A stretch of DNA of 64,000 bases from JAFDWI01 sp964449375. Its GTDB lineage: Bacteria; Actinomycetota; Acidimicrobiia; Acidimicrobiales; Iamiaceae. The notes under the pieces were generated by a model, which worked only from the letters and a program-made list of their open reading frames with translations, was not told the origin of the DNA and ran no database searches. Location: positions 8,041 through 72,040 of the forward strand of contig CAYVAS010000006.1 of the NCBI GenBank assembly GCA_964449375.1, given 5' to 3'. This document shows positions 17,019-25,736 of the stretch, in pieces. Made by a program: the position numbers and the translations under genes. Within the stretch, counting starts at the first letter, position 1; each line of letters begins with the position of its first letter.

Positions 17019-17765
17019 ATGACCACCGACCCGTCCCGAACCGTCCTCGGGGCCCACCGGTCCCTGCCGGACCAGCCGCCCACGGCGGTGACCGTGGACC
17101 TGGCCTGTCTGACCATCCGGGGCGGCCGTCTGGCGGTACTGCTCATCCAACGGGCCGCGGACCCGTTCCGGGGTCGCTGGGCGCTGCCCGGCGGGTTCGC
17201 CCGGGCCGACGAGACCCTGAGCCGGTCCGCGCACCGGGAACTCGCCGAGGAGACCGCCACCAACGTGGCGCACTCCGAGCAGCTCGGCACCTACGGCGAC
17301 CCGGGTCGGGACCCCCGGGGTCACGTCGTGTCGGTCGCCTACCTGGCATTCGGCCCCGACATGCCCAATCCCGAACCGGGCGACCAGGCCGCCGCGGCGC
17401 GGTTCTGGACGATCGAGGACCTCGACATCGACGGAGACGGAAGCGCCGCGACGATCGAACTGGCCTTCGATCACCGCCGGATCATCACCGACGCGGTGGA
17501 GCGGGCCCGCTCCAAGCTGGAGTACACCACGCTGGCGTGCGCGTTCTGTGCCGACACCTTCACGATCGTGGAGTTGCGCGACGTCTACGAGGCGGCCTGG
17601 GGCACGCCGGTGCACCCGGCGAACTTCCGCCGCAAGGTGCTGTCGACCCCCGGTTTCGTGATCCCGGTGGGCACCACCACCGCCAACGGCCCGGGCCGAC
17701 CCGCCGAGCTGTTCCGTGCCGGCCCGGCGACCCGGGTCAACCCCCCGCTGCTGCGTCCGGGGTGA
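17019..17765 (+). CDS. nrtR: NrtR-type Nudix regulator of NAD metabolism
   Basis: 248 residues: an N-terminal Nudix domain (about 25-150) and a C-terminal winged helix (about 160-230, LEYTTLACAFCADTFTIVEL, then NFRRKVLSTPGFV). This is the NrtR architecture, in which ADP-ribose-type metabolites bind the Nudix domain and release a repressor from NAD-gene promoters. The Nudix box reads GGFARADETLSRSAHRELAEETATNV split over residues 57-82 with its last Gly replaced by Ala, as expected for a sensor that no longer needs full hydrolase activity. The ATG lies 5 nt after the pncA stop. Context makes pncB-pncA its obvious target. Confidence 0.88.
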   Translation: MTTDPSRTVLGAHRSLPDQPPTAVTVDLACLTIRGGRLAVLLIQRAADPFRGRWALPGGFARADETLSRSAHRELAEETATNVAHSEQLGTYGDPGRDPRGHVVSVAYLAFGPDMPNPEPGDQAAAARFWTIEDLDIDGDGSAATIELAFDHRRIITDAVERARSKLEYTTLACAFCADTFTIVELRDVYEAAWGTPVHPANFRRKVLSTPGFVIPVGTTTANGPGRPAELFRAGPATRVNPPLLRPG

Positions 17766-17820
17766 GGCCGGGCCGCACCCGGCGCGTCGTCACCTTCCAG
17801 AGCCCCGGCACGGGCCGAGC

Positions 17821-20061
17821 TCAGGCCGCTTCGTCGAAGAGCTTCTCGAAGGCTGCCCCGGACATGGGCCGGCCCAGCAGGTAGCCCTGGGCGGCCGGGC
17901 ATCCCATCTCCACCAGCGCGCGCCGCTGGGTCTCGGTCTCCACCCCTTCGGCGGTCACGGTCAGACCCAGCGCGGAGGCCAGGTCGAGGGTGGCCATCAC
18001 GATCGCCGAATCGGTGTGGCTCTGGGGCAGCTCGGTGACGAAGGAGCGGTCGATCTTGAGCGCGGTCAGGGGCAGGGAGCGGAGCTGCAGATACGACGAG
18101 AACCCGGTGCCGAAATCGTCGATCGCCAGGCCCACTCCCAGTTCGCGGAGCTGGGAGAACCGCTCGGCTGCGACCAGGGGGTCGGTGAGCAGGGTCGACT
18201 CGGTCAGCTCCAGGCACAGCCGGGCCGCGGGCAGCTCGGCATCGGCCAGCACGTCGGCGACCTGGTCGACGAAGTCCTTCTGGCGCAACTGGCGGGACGC
18301 CACGTTGACCCGCAGCAGGAACGGGTCGTCGTCGTCACGTTCCCGGCACCACTCGGCCACGGTGCGACAGGCCCGGACCAGCACCTGGCGGCCGAGGCGC
18401 GCGATGAGCCCGCTGGCTTCGGCGAGCGGAATGAACTCGGACGCGGCGAGCAGGCCGTGGTGGGGGTGTTCCCACCGGGCCAGGGCCTCGGCGCCGATGA
18501 GGCGGTTGGTGGCCAGTTCATACTCGGGTTGGTAGTGCACCTCCAGGCCGCCCTCGTCGATGAGGCGGCGCAGTTCGGTCTCCAGGCGCAGGCGTGCCGA
18601 GCGGGCCCGGTGGGCATCGGGGTCGGACAGCTCGATGCCGTCACCGCCCCGGGACTTGACCTGGTACATGGCGACGTCGGCCTTGCTCATCAGCTCACTG
18701 GGCTCGGTGTCCCCGTCGGTGGTGTGGGCGACCCCACCGCTCACGGTGAGGGCCACCGCGCCCCCCGACAGGTCGAAGGGCATGTCGAGCGGTTCCATGA
18801 GGTGTTCCATCGCCCGGAGAGCGTCGTCGGGTCCGCCCACGTCGGTCATCAGCACCAGGAACTCGTCGCCGCCCAGTCGGGCCAGGGTCGCCTCGTCACC
18901 GGCCCGGGCCCGCAGCCGTTCGGCGACCTCGAAGAGCAGCCGGTCCCCCATGGCGTGACCGTGGGAGTCGTTGACGACCTTGAAGCGGTCCAGGTCGACG
19001 ATGCCCAGGGTCACGCTCTTGAGCGCGCCGTCCTGCAGGTCGTCGAGCGCGCATTCCAGCTCCACGTCGAAGGCCCACCGGTTGGCCATGCCGGTGACCC
19101 GGTCGGTGAGCGCCTGGGTGGCCAGGCGGCGTTCGACGTCGTTGCGCAGGAACGCCTCGGCCAGGATGGCGCTGGCGGACTGGGTGGCGGCGAAGTGCGT
19201 CGCCCCGAAGTCCTGGGTGAGCGTGGACTCCACCATGATGATCCCGACGAACTCGTCGCGGGCGCTCATGGGGCTGATCAGACAGCAGGTGGTGTTGGCG
19301 CTCTGGAACAGGTCACGTTCGGCCTGGTAGTCGGGGCCGTGGCGCCAGGGTTCGTGGAGCAGCGTGTCCCGCCCCTTGGTCGCTGCGATCAGGCTGGCGA
19401 AGTCGCGGATGCGCATCCGGCGGGCCAGGGGCACCGAGGGCGCGCCGATCGGCGCGGCCCAGGACGCCTGGCGCACCACCCGGTCTCCGGAGGATCGCCA
19501 CACCGAGACCCGGGTGACGTCTTCGAGTGAGGCCAGCTCGGCGACCGCGACCTGCAGGCCGGCGTCGAAGTCCTCGGTGGGCAGGTTCAAGAACGCCGAC
19601 GAGAGCCGGATGATCCGTTCGTCGTTGAGCGCACGGGCCCGCAGTTCGCGTTCGGCCAGGTCCAGGTCGGCTTCGGGACGCAGGGTGAGCACCAGCGATC
19701 CCAGGTCACCGAAATCGGGCCCGACCGCGGCGTCGTAGCGCACCTGGAGCCAGGAACCGTCGGAGGTCCGCACGTCGACGGGTTCACCGCGGGGCGCGCC
19801 GCTGCGGCCCTCCCAACGGGCGATCGCGGCCAGCGACGAGTCGATCTGGTCGGGGTGGACGATCTCGAGCACGTTGCGTCCCACGAAGTGCTCGGCGTCG
19901 TAGCCGAGCAGGTTCCTGAACGCGTCGTTGACGAAGCGGACCGTGCCGTCGGTGTCACAGCAGATCACGACCTCGTCGACGTGCGCCAGCACGGCGCGCA
20001 GGCCCGCCCGGGTGACCACCTTGTCGGTATCGATTTCTACCTCTTCGGGGACCGTCGACAT
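17821..20061 (-). CDS. PAS-GAF-GGDEF-EAL cyclic-di-GMP turnover protein
   Basis: 746 residues, soluble. Order: PAS (about 20-130, VNDAFRNLLGYDAEHFVGRN), GAF-like (about 150-310), GGDEF (about 325-485, intact RLGGDEFLVLM) and EAL (about 500-745, intact GAEALARWEHP, later IDDFGTGFSSYLQLRSLP and LKIDRSFV). Both catalytic motifs are intact, so it may make or degrade c-di-GMP depending on the PAS/GAF signal. The ATG at 20061 has a near-perfect GGAGGTGAT ribosome-binding site; the upstream extension is not needed. It is convergent with nrtR, with 55 nt between. Confidence 0.93.
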   Translation of the reverse strand: MSTVPEEVEIDTDKVVTRAGLRAVLAHVDEVVICCDTDGTVRFVNDAFRNLLGYDAEHFVGRNVLEIVHPDQIDSSLAAIARWEGRSGAPRGEPVDVRTSDGSWLQVRYDAAVGPDFGDLGSLVLTLRPEADLDLAERELRARALNDERIIRLSSAFLNLPTEDFDAGLQVAVAELASLEDVTRVSVWRSSGDRVVRQASWAAPIGAPSVPLARRMRIRDFASLIAATKGRDTLLHEPWRHGPDYQAERDLFQSANTTCCLISPMSARDEFVGIIMVESTLTQDFGATHFAATQSASAILAEAFLRNDVERRLATQALTDRVTGMANRWAFDVELECALDDLQDGALKSVTLGIVDLDRFKVVNDSHGHAMGDRLLFEVAERLRARAGDEATLARLGGDEFLVLMTDVGGPDDALRAMEHLMEPLDMPFDLSGGAVALTVSGGVAHTTDGDTEPSELMSKADVAMYQVKSRGGDGIELSDPDAHRARSARLRLETELRRLIDEGGLEVHYQPEYELATNRLIGAEALARWEHPHHGLLAASEFIPLAEASGLIARLGRQVLVRACRTVAEWCRERDDDDPFLLRVNVASRQLRQKDFVDQVADVLADAELPAARLCLELTESTLLTDPLVAAERFSQLRELGVGLAIDDFGTGFSSYLQLRSLPLTALKIDRSFVTELPQSHTDSAIVMATLDLASALGLTVTAEGVETETQRRALVEMGCPAAQGYLLGRPMSGAAFEKLFDEAA

Positions 20062-20162
20062 CGGATCACCTCCGCATCGGGTCACGAGAGCGATGGTAGA
20101 TCGCGGCGGCCCCTCGGCGTCGGGAAAGTGGGAACGTCACCGGGTGAATCGTGTGGGCGTGC

Positions 20163-21176
20163 TCAGTGGATGTCGTGGATCGGGGCGCCGTCGGCGGCGG
20201 CGGACCGGTACACCGCGTCCACCAGGCGGTGGGCGCCCTGCGCGTCGGCGAAGCGGGGGCTGGCCGCCCGCTGCTCGGCGATGGCGGTCAGGAACTCGCG
20301 GGCCGGATTGCCCTGGTCTGCGTCCTCGGCGATCATCGCCATGAGCGCGTCGGTGTCGGCGACTTCGGGTTCGGATCCGGTGTACTGCCAGCGGACCGGT
20401 CCGGTGAAGTCGCCTTCGATCCGCACGAACAGCCGCTGGCAGAAGATCTCGATGCCCCGCTGGCTCTCCCGTTCGCCGATGTCGTGCCAGATCGAGCACA
20501 ACGTGCCAAGCGCGCCGGACCCGAAGTCCACCCGGACCGCGGCGACGTCCTCGATCTGGTCGTGGCCGTGGTGGTTCCGGGTCGTCGCCGACAGCGACTG
20601 CACCGGGCCCAGCAACCATTCGAGGATGTCCAGGTCGTGGATGGAGTGTTCCAGCACGGTGCCGTGGCCGGCCTTGTCCGCGTCGATCCGCCAGGTCGAC
20701 CCGTAGGTGCCGCCCACGGGCAGGTACTGGTCGTCGCGGAACACCACCGAGAGCACACTGCCCGCCCGGGGGTCGGCGAGCAGACGTTTGACCAGCCGGA
20801 ACGGCGGCAGGAAGCGCAGGATCAGCCCGACCTGGTTGATCACCCCGGCTTCGGCGACCACCCGGCACATCTCGTCGACGTCCGCCAGGTTGGTGGCCAG
20901 GGGCTTCTCACAGAACACCGCCTTGCCGGCGGCGGCCACCGCGGCGACCAGGCGGGGGTGTTCGGCGGTCCAGGTGGTCACGTAGACCGCGTCGACCGCG
21001 TCGATGAGTTCGGCCTCGTCCATGACCGTGACCCCGTGACGTTCCGCGAAGGCGTCGGCCCGGTCGCGGTCGGGGTCGTGGACCGCGACGATCTGGTGGT
21101 CGATACCGGAGGTGGCGAGCAGGTACTCGTGCAGAGCCGCGATGTGGCCGGCACCGAAGAATCCGATCCTGGTCAT
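20163..21176 (-). CDS. Gfo/Idh/MocA-family oxidoreductase
   Basis: 337 residues. The N-terminal Rossmann motif is RIGFFGAGHIAALH, followed by VTTWTAEHPRLVAAV and the family hallmark GKAVFCEKPLATN with the catalytic Lys. In the C-terminal domain, GTVLEHSIHDLDILEWLLGP holds the second catalytic region (His/Asp). Members oxidise or reduce sugars and related polyols with NAD(P). Nothing nearby names the substrate. The start is taken at the Met of MTRIGFFG; CAGACT lies 7 nt upstream, a weak variant of the leaderless pattern. It diverges from the enoyl-CoA hydratase. Confidence 0.88.
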   Translation of the reverse strand: MTRIGFFGAGHIAALHEYLLATSGIDHQIVAVHDPDRDRADAFAERHGVTVMDEAELIDAVDAVYVTTWTAEHPRLVAAVAAAGKAVFCEKPLATNLADVDEMCRVVAEAGVINQVGLILRFLPPFRLVKRLLADPRAGSVLSVVFRDDQYLPVGGTYGSTWRIDADKAGHGTVLEHSIHDLDILEWLLGPVQSLSATTRNHHGHDQIEDVAAVRVDFGSGALGTLCSIWHDIGERESQRGIEIFCQRLFVRIEGDFTGPVRWQYTGSEPEVADTDALMAMIAEDADQGNPAREFLTAIAEQRAASPRFADAQGAHRLVDAVYRSAAADGAPIHDIH

Positions 21177-21300
21177 GGTGGCCGAGTCTGACACGCCGAC
21201 CGGGGTGTCCCGATCACGGTGGCCGGGCGCGCCGTCGACCTCTTCGGGGATCGACGGGTCGCGCCTCCGGCGCCGGGGTCGGGCGCGCGACACTGCACCC

Positions 21301-22077
21301 ATGGCATCAGACGACGCTCCGGTCTCCTTCGACGTCTCGGGGCGGATCGCCCGGCTCCGGCTGCAGCGTCCCGAACGGCTCAACGCGCTCGACGAGTCGG
21401 TCCGACAGGCGCTGCACGACGCGCTGGTGACCCTGGAGGACCGCCCGGAGGTGTCGGTGCTGGTGCTGTCGGGTGCGGGACGGGCGTTCTCGGCCGGTGC
21501 GGACCTGACCTCCAGTGCGTACGCGCCGGTGGTCGGCGACTGGGCGCGGCGGCGCCACGTCACCGCCACCTGGCAGCGGCTGCTGGAACGGCTCGACCGG
21601 CTGCCCCAGGTCACCGTGGCGGCGCTGCACGGTCATGTGATCGGCGGTGGCGCGCTGCTGGCCGGGGCATGTGACCTGCGGATCGCCGCGGACTCGACCG
21701 CGCTGCGGGTTCCCGAACTCGTGATCGGTATGCCTCTCACCTGGGCGGGGGTGCCGATCCTGGTGCGCGAGGTGGGCCTGGCAGTGACCCGGGACTGGGT
21801 GCTGACCGGACGGGTCGTCGACGCCGACGAGCTGCTGCGGACAGGGTTCGTGACCCGTCTGGTGGCCGCGGAGGGCTTCGACGACGCGGTCGTCGACCTG
21901 GTCGACGAGCTGGTGGCGGTCCCGCCGGGACCGCTGGCGATGACCCGGGCGATGACCGCGGCGATCGGTCGGGCCAACCCGGCGTTCGCGGCGGCCTGGG
22001 CCGACGCGGACATCCAGCAGTGGACCTTCGGTGAGGACGAATACCGGGCGGCGATCCGCCGGCACCTGGAGCGGTGA
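21301..22077 (+). CDS. Enoyl-CoA hydratase/isomerase-family (crotonase) protein
   Basis: 258 residues. The crotonase fold is evident: ARLRLQRPERLNALDESVRQ, the oxyanion-hole region SGAGRAFSAGADLTSS, and AALHGHVIGGGALLAGACDL with the second oxyanion Gly. At the usual hydratase Glu positions the sequence reads GGGALLAGACDLRI and PELVIGMPLTWAG; one canonical Glu (in PELVIG) is present while the first site is Leu/Ala. It may therefore be an isomerase or another crotonase activity. The DAP dehydrogenase follows 53 nt downstream on the same strand, but no shared function is apparent. Confidence 0.85.
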   Translation: MASDDAPVSFDVSGRIARLRLQRPERLNALDESVRQALHDALVTLEDRPEVSVLVLSGAGRAFSAGADLTSSAYAPVVGDWARRRHVTATWQRLLERLDRLPQVTVAALHGHVIGGGALLAGACDLRIAADSTALRVPELVIGMPLTWAGVPILVREVGLAVTRDWVLTGRVVDADELLRTGFVTRLVAAEGFDDAVVDLVDELVAVPPGPLAMTRAMTAAIGRANPAFAAAWADADIQQWTFGEDEYRAAIRRHLER

Positions 22078-22130
22078 CCGTCTCGGTAGCATCGCCCGGG
22101 CCCACCGGCGCCCCACGGAGCGATGCGACG

Positions 22131-23117
22131 ATGCGTGAGAAGATCAGATTGGCCATCCATGGCTACGGCAACCTGGGCCGCGGCGCCGAGGCGGCGATCT
22201 CCCAGAGTCCCGACACCGAACTGGTGGCGATCTTCACCCGCCGCGACCCTGCCACGGTCACCCCGCGGGACGCCAATGTGCCGGTCGTGCACGCCGACGA
22301 CGCCGCTGCCTGGGCCGACCGGGTGGACGTGCTGTTGGCCTGCGGTGGGTCCAAGACCGACCTGCCGGTCCAGGTGCCCGAGTTGGCGGGCCGCTTCTGT
22401 GTGGTGGACTCCTATGACACCCACGCCCAGATCCCCGACTATCACGCGACCGTGGACCGGGCGGCCCGTCGGGCCGGCACGCTGGCGGTGATCTCCACGG
22501 GGTGGGATCCGGGGCTGTTCAGTCTGAACCGACTGATCGGCGAGGCGATCCTGCCCGAGGGCCAGACCGCGTCGTTCTGGGGGCGGGGGGTCAGCCAAGG
22601 GCACAGCGACGCGGTCCGTCGGGTGCCCGGGGTGGCCGCCGGGGTGCAGTACACCGTGCCCAGCGAGGAGGCCATGGCCGAGGTGCGGGCAGGCCGGCGT
22701 CCCGAGTTGACCCCGGCGACCTCGCACACCCGCGACTGCTTCGTGGTCCTCGAGGACGGTGCCGACCCCGACGAGGTGCGCACCGCGATCGTGGAAATGC
22801 CCGACTACTTCGCCGACTACACCACGACGGTGACGTTCATCTCTGCCGAGGAGCTGGCACGCGACCACGGTGCGATGCCGCATGGCGGGGTGGTGATCCG
22901 CAGCGGGACGACCGCGGACGGCGCGGACCACACCGTGGAGTTCCGCCTGGCACTCGGCCACAACCCGTCGTTCACCGCGAGCGTGCTCGTGGCTCATGCC
23001 CGCGCCGCGCACCGGCTGGCCCGCCGGGGTGAGACCGGCGCCCGCACGGTGTTCGACATCCCTCCGGGGCTGCTGTCACCCCGTTCGATGGCCGAGCTGC
23101 GCCGCGACCTGCTCTGA
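22131..23117 (+). CDS. ddh: meso-Diaminopimelate D-dehydrogenase
   Basis: 328 residues, close to the roughly 320-residue corynebacterial enzyme. It reductively aminates tetrahydrodipicolinate to meso-diaminopimelate with NADPH, a one-step shortcut to the peptidoglycan and lysine precursor. Visible features: Rossmann GYGNLGRGAEAAI, VDSYDTHAQIPDYH, substrate site STGWDPGLFSLNRL, and WGRGVSQGHSDAVRRV, then NPSFTASVLVAHARA in the C-terminal part. GGAG lies about 10 nt before the ATG. A strong hairpin directly follows the stop codon. Confidence 0.92.
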   Translation: MREKIRLAIHGYGNLGRGAEAAISQSPDTELVAIFTRRDPATVTPRDANVPVVHADDAAAWADRVDVLLACGGSKTDLPVQVPELAGRFCVVDSYDTHAQIPDYHATVDRAARRAGTLAVISTGWDPGLFSLNRLIGEAILPEGQTASFWGRGVSQGHSDAVRRVPGVAAGVQYTVPSEEAMAEVRAGRRPELTPATSHTRDCFVVLEDGADPDEVRTAIVEMPDYFADYTTTVTFISAEELARDHGAMPHGGVVIRSGTTADGADHTVEFRLALGHNPSFTASVLVAHARAAHRLARRGETGARTVFDIPPGLLSPRSMAELRRDLL

Positions 23118-23140
23118 CCCGGGCCCTGCCGGGGCCCGGG
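23118..23140 (+). terminator. Strong GC hairpin after ddh
   Basis: CCCGGGCCC (23118-23126) and GGGCCCGGG (23132-23140) form a 9-bp perfect stem with a 5-nt loop, starting at the base after the ddh stop. No T tract. Confidence 0.6.
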
Positions 23141-23217
23141 CCGGCCGGGCCTGTGGAGCGCACCGGCACGGTCAGGACCACCGAGCGGCACCCCCGGGGC
23201 GTCTACGCTCGCGTTTC

Positions 23218-23475
23218 GTGCTTCTCATCGGCATCATCCTGTTCGGCATGCTCATCGGTGCGGGGGCCCAGTTGATCCTGAACGGGCTGCATCAGAAGAT
23301 CGACTGGACCACCGCGCTCATCAGCGGGATCGTCGGCTCCTTCGTCGGTGGCATGCTGATCAGCCTGATCGCCGGCGACGGTTTGGCGTTGCGGCCCAGC
23401 GGCATCATCGGCTCGCTGGTGGGCGCGGTCATCGTGACCGCCGCGATGGGCTGGTACTCGAGCCGCCGGGCCTGA
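23218..23475 (+). CDS. Small membrane protein, transglycosylase-associated (GlsB/YeaQ-like) type
   Basis: 85 residues with three hydrophobic helices separated by short Gly-rich turns (GIILFGMLIGAGAQLIL, GIVGSFVGGMLISLIAG, GIIGSLVGAVIVTAAMGWY). The size and the repeated G-I-x-G-S-x-V-G pattern match the transglycosylase-associated/GlsB group, whose function is not well known and which is often stress-induced. The GTG start follows a TACGCT hexamer by 8 nt with no ribosome-binding site, so it is probably leaderless. It is convergent with the PH-domain genes. Confidence 0.75.
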   Translation: MLLIGIILFGMLIGAGAQLILNGLHQKIDWTTALISGIVGSFVGGMLISLIAGDGLALRPSGIIGSLVGAVIVTAAMGWYSSRRA

Positions 23476-23492
23476 CGCGGCGCCGGCGCCGT

Positions 23493-25187
23493 TCAGCTGG
23501 CCCGTCGGGCCGCGACGAGCCGTCGGCGGACCGCCACTTCGTCCTGGCGCATCTCCCGCGACGTGGGCAGCCACGCACCGACCTGGCGGAGGCGGTCGGC
23601 CGACCCGTCGGGAATGGGGACGCCGTTGCGGTCGCCGGCCACCGCAACCCGGAGGGTGGCCAGGCCGACCCGACGCTGGAACGGTGAGGACACCAGCCGA
23701 CAACCCTGGACCTTGGCGATCGGGGTGAAGGCGTGGGTCCGGAACAGCGCACCCCAGCGGCTCACCACGTGGGTCTCGGTCACGGTGTGGCCGAGGCTGC
23801 GGTAGTAGGCGGTCGCCCACCACGCCGCGGGAACGAGTGCGACCAGGCCGACGGTCACGACCGGGTTGGCGGTTCCGAGGGTCACGGCGGCGACGATGAT
23901 CAGGATCGGCACGGTGGTGCGCACCAGCCAGCGGGTACGAGCGGCCACGGGGTTGCCCACCAGCTCGGCTTCGGCGGACGCGCCGGGGCTGACCTGGTCG
24001 AGAAGCCGCCCCAGGTCGGCTCGGGGCAGGATCGGGATCGTGAGCCGCGCGACCGGCGCGTTGGCGCCGGCGGCCCCGCCCCCGCTCTGGATCTGCACCC
24101 CCACGTAGCCGAGTCGGCGCCGGAGCACGTTGTCGGTCACCCGCACGGTCTGGACCCGGTGCAACGCCAGGGTCGCTTCGCGTTGTTGGAGCAGACCCCG
24201 GCGCATGTGCAGGTCCGAGCCGCGTCGGACCAGCGTGTAGTCGTGGTCCTGAACGACCGAGGCGACGGCCGCGGCGAGCACCCAGATCACCATCACCACC
24301 GCCGCCACGAGCAGCGTGATGACCGCCGATCCGATGAGCCACGCCCAGGTTGCCGTCGCGGTGGTGTTCACCAGCGTGGTGGGCAGGTAGCCGGCCAGGC
24401 CGTAGATCGCGCCGAAGAGCACGACCACGGCGCCCAGATGGCGGCCGGTCACCCCGGCGACGACGAGATCCCGGGTGCTCAGGTGCACCAGCAGCTCGTC
24501 GGCCACCGGCGGGGGTGGCGCATCGGGCAGCACCGACGCCGCTTCGGTGGGCGCGGCCGCCTCGCGCCTGCTGAGCAGCAGGGTGCGCAGCAGGTCGGCT
24601 TCCCGGTCGGCGATGGCGTCGAGCACGACTTCGGCCTGGGGACCGCCCCCGCCGGCGGTGTCGACCCGCACCACGGTGAGACCGAGCGCCCGGTGGATCA
24701 GGGACCGGTCCAGGTCGACCTGCTGGACCCGGGTCAGGGGCACCTCGCGGCGGGAGCGGGCCAGGATGCCCGCCTCGACCCAGAGCACCCCGTCGGTCAC
24801 GCCGTAGCTGAACCGGTACCAGGACACGTAGGCGAACCCGATCAGCATCGCGACGACACCCACCGCGAGGGGCACGAGCTGGAGGGCGCGGCCGGTGCTG
24901 AGCAGGAAGATCAGGCCGAACACCAACAACTGCCTCCCGCCCCAGAGGACTTCGGCGATGGGGCTCAACGAGTGCAGCCGGCGGCTGGACAGGTCGCTCG
25001 GCGCGGCCGGCGCGGTCCACGGTGGAGCGGGAGGCGATGGTGGATGGCCCGGAGCTGGACGGCCCGGGCCGGGATCCGGCGGGGTGGTCGGCGGCGGAGG
25101 GAGGGGCGACGTCAGAGCGGGAGGCGGTGGGGCGGGCCGGTGGTCGGGGTCAGGTTCCCCGCCGGTGGGCTCAGACGGCGTCGTCAT
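23493..25187 (-). CDS. YdbT-like membrane protein with repeated bacterial PH (bPH2) domains
   Basis: 564 residues. It begins with about 65 Pro-rich residues, then has three membrane-plus-bPH2 units. Each unit holds a pair of hydrophobic helices followed by a beta-rich block with the family motif region: VPLTRVQQVDLDRSLIHRAL, LALHRVQTVRVTDNVLRRRL, and FTPIAKVQGCRLVSSPFQRR. This matches Bacillus YdbT, which works with YdbS; the pair is linked to resistance to other bacteria's antimicrobials in Bacillus. The start overlaps the end of the YdbS-like gene by 17 nt, so the two are translationally linked. Confidence 0.85.
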   Translation of the reverse strand: MTTPSEPTGGEPDPDHRPAPPPPALTSPLPPPPTTPPDPGPGRPAPGHPPSPPAPPWTAPAAPSDLSSRRLHSLSPIAEVLWGGRQLLVFGLIFLLSTGRALQLVPLAVGVVAMLIGFAYVSWYRFSYGVTDGVLWVEAGILARSRREVPLTRVQQVDLDRSLIHRALGLTVVRVDTAGGGGPQAEVVLDAIADREADLLRTLLLSRREAAAPTEAASVLPDAPPPPVADELLVHLSTRDLVVAGVTGRHLGAVVVLFGAIYGLAGYLPTTLVNTTATATWAWLIGSAVITLLVAAVVMVIWVLAAAVASVVQDHDYTLVRRGSDLHMRRGLLQQREATLALHRVQTVRVTDNVLRRRLGYVGVQIQSGGGAAGANAPVARLTIPILPRADLGRLLDQVSPGASAEAELVGNPVAARTRWLVRTTVPILIIVAAVTLGTANPVVTVGLVALVPAAWWATAYYRSLGHTVTETHVVSRWGALFRTHAFTPIAKVQGCRLVSSPFQRRVGLATLRVAVAGDRNGVPIPDGSADRLRQVGAWLPTSREMRQDEVAVRRRLVAARRAS

Positions 25188-25668
25188 CTTGGGCGCGTTC
25201 CAGGACGAGTTGCCGGAGCGCTTCGGCCCGGTCGGGAGCCACTCCCGGCAACTTGGCGTCCGAGGTCACCGAGGCGGTGGAGATGCGGACCTCCACGACG
25301 CCGAAGAGGCGGTGCAGTGGGCGGCGGTGCAGGTCGATGTGTTGGACCCGGAAGTGCGGGATCGACGACTCCACCCGGTTCCAGATCCCATGGCGCACCT
25401 CGAGGGTGTCGTCGGTGATCCAGTAGCGCCAGCGACGGAACTGCACCGTGGGCACGAACACGGCAGCCGCGAGGAGCACCACGGCGACGCCGATCACGAC
25501 CGCGGGGAAGGCGCCGGGGTCCTCGGCGGTTGCGGCCAGCACGCCGCCGATGCCGGCGAGCACCAGGATCGTGACCAGGTTCGGCAGGCGCCACACCCAC
25601 ACGACCCGTCGGTCCAGGCGCAGCGGGCGCTCGGCGCTGCCCCGGGGGTCGTCGTTCGGTTCCGCCAT
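25171..25668 (-). CDS. YdbS-like membrane protein with one bPH2 domain
   Basis: 165 residues: two membrane helices (about 25-75) and one bacterial PH domain with the hallmark SSIPHFRVQHIDLHRRPLHR. It is the first gene of a two-gene unit with the YdbT-like gene, which overlaps its 3' end by 17 nt. A TAGGGT hexamer lies exactly 6 nt before the ATG, so the transcript is probably leaderless. The role is known only loosely from Bacillus YdbS/YdbT. Confidence 0.85.
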   Translation of the reverse strand: MAEPNDDPRGSAERPLRLDRRVVWVWRLPNLVTILVLAGIGGVLAATAEDPGAFPAVVIGVAVVLLAAAVFVPTVQFRRWRYWITDDTLEVRHGIWNRVESSIPHFRVQHIDLHRRPLHRLFGVVEVRISTASVTSDAKLPGVAPDRAEALRQLVLERAQDDDAV

Positions 25669-25674
25669 GGCCAG

Positions 25675-25680
25675 ACCCTA
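25675..25680 (-). promoter_or_regulatory. -10 hexamer TAGGGT, leaderless promoter
   Basis: On the minus strand, TAGGGT ends 6 nt before the ATG at 25668. Confidence 0.6.
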
Positions 25681-25736
25681 CCGATGCTCCCGCGCTCGCA
25701 ACCCGGACCCCTCGGGCGACCGGTTCGCCGAACGGT

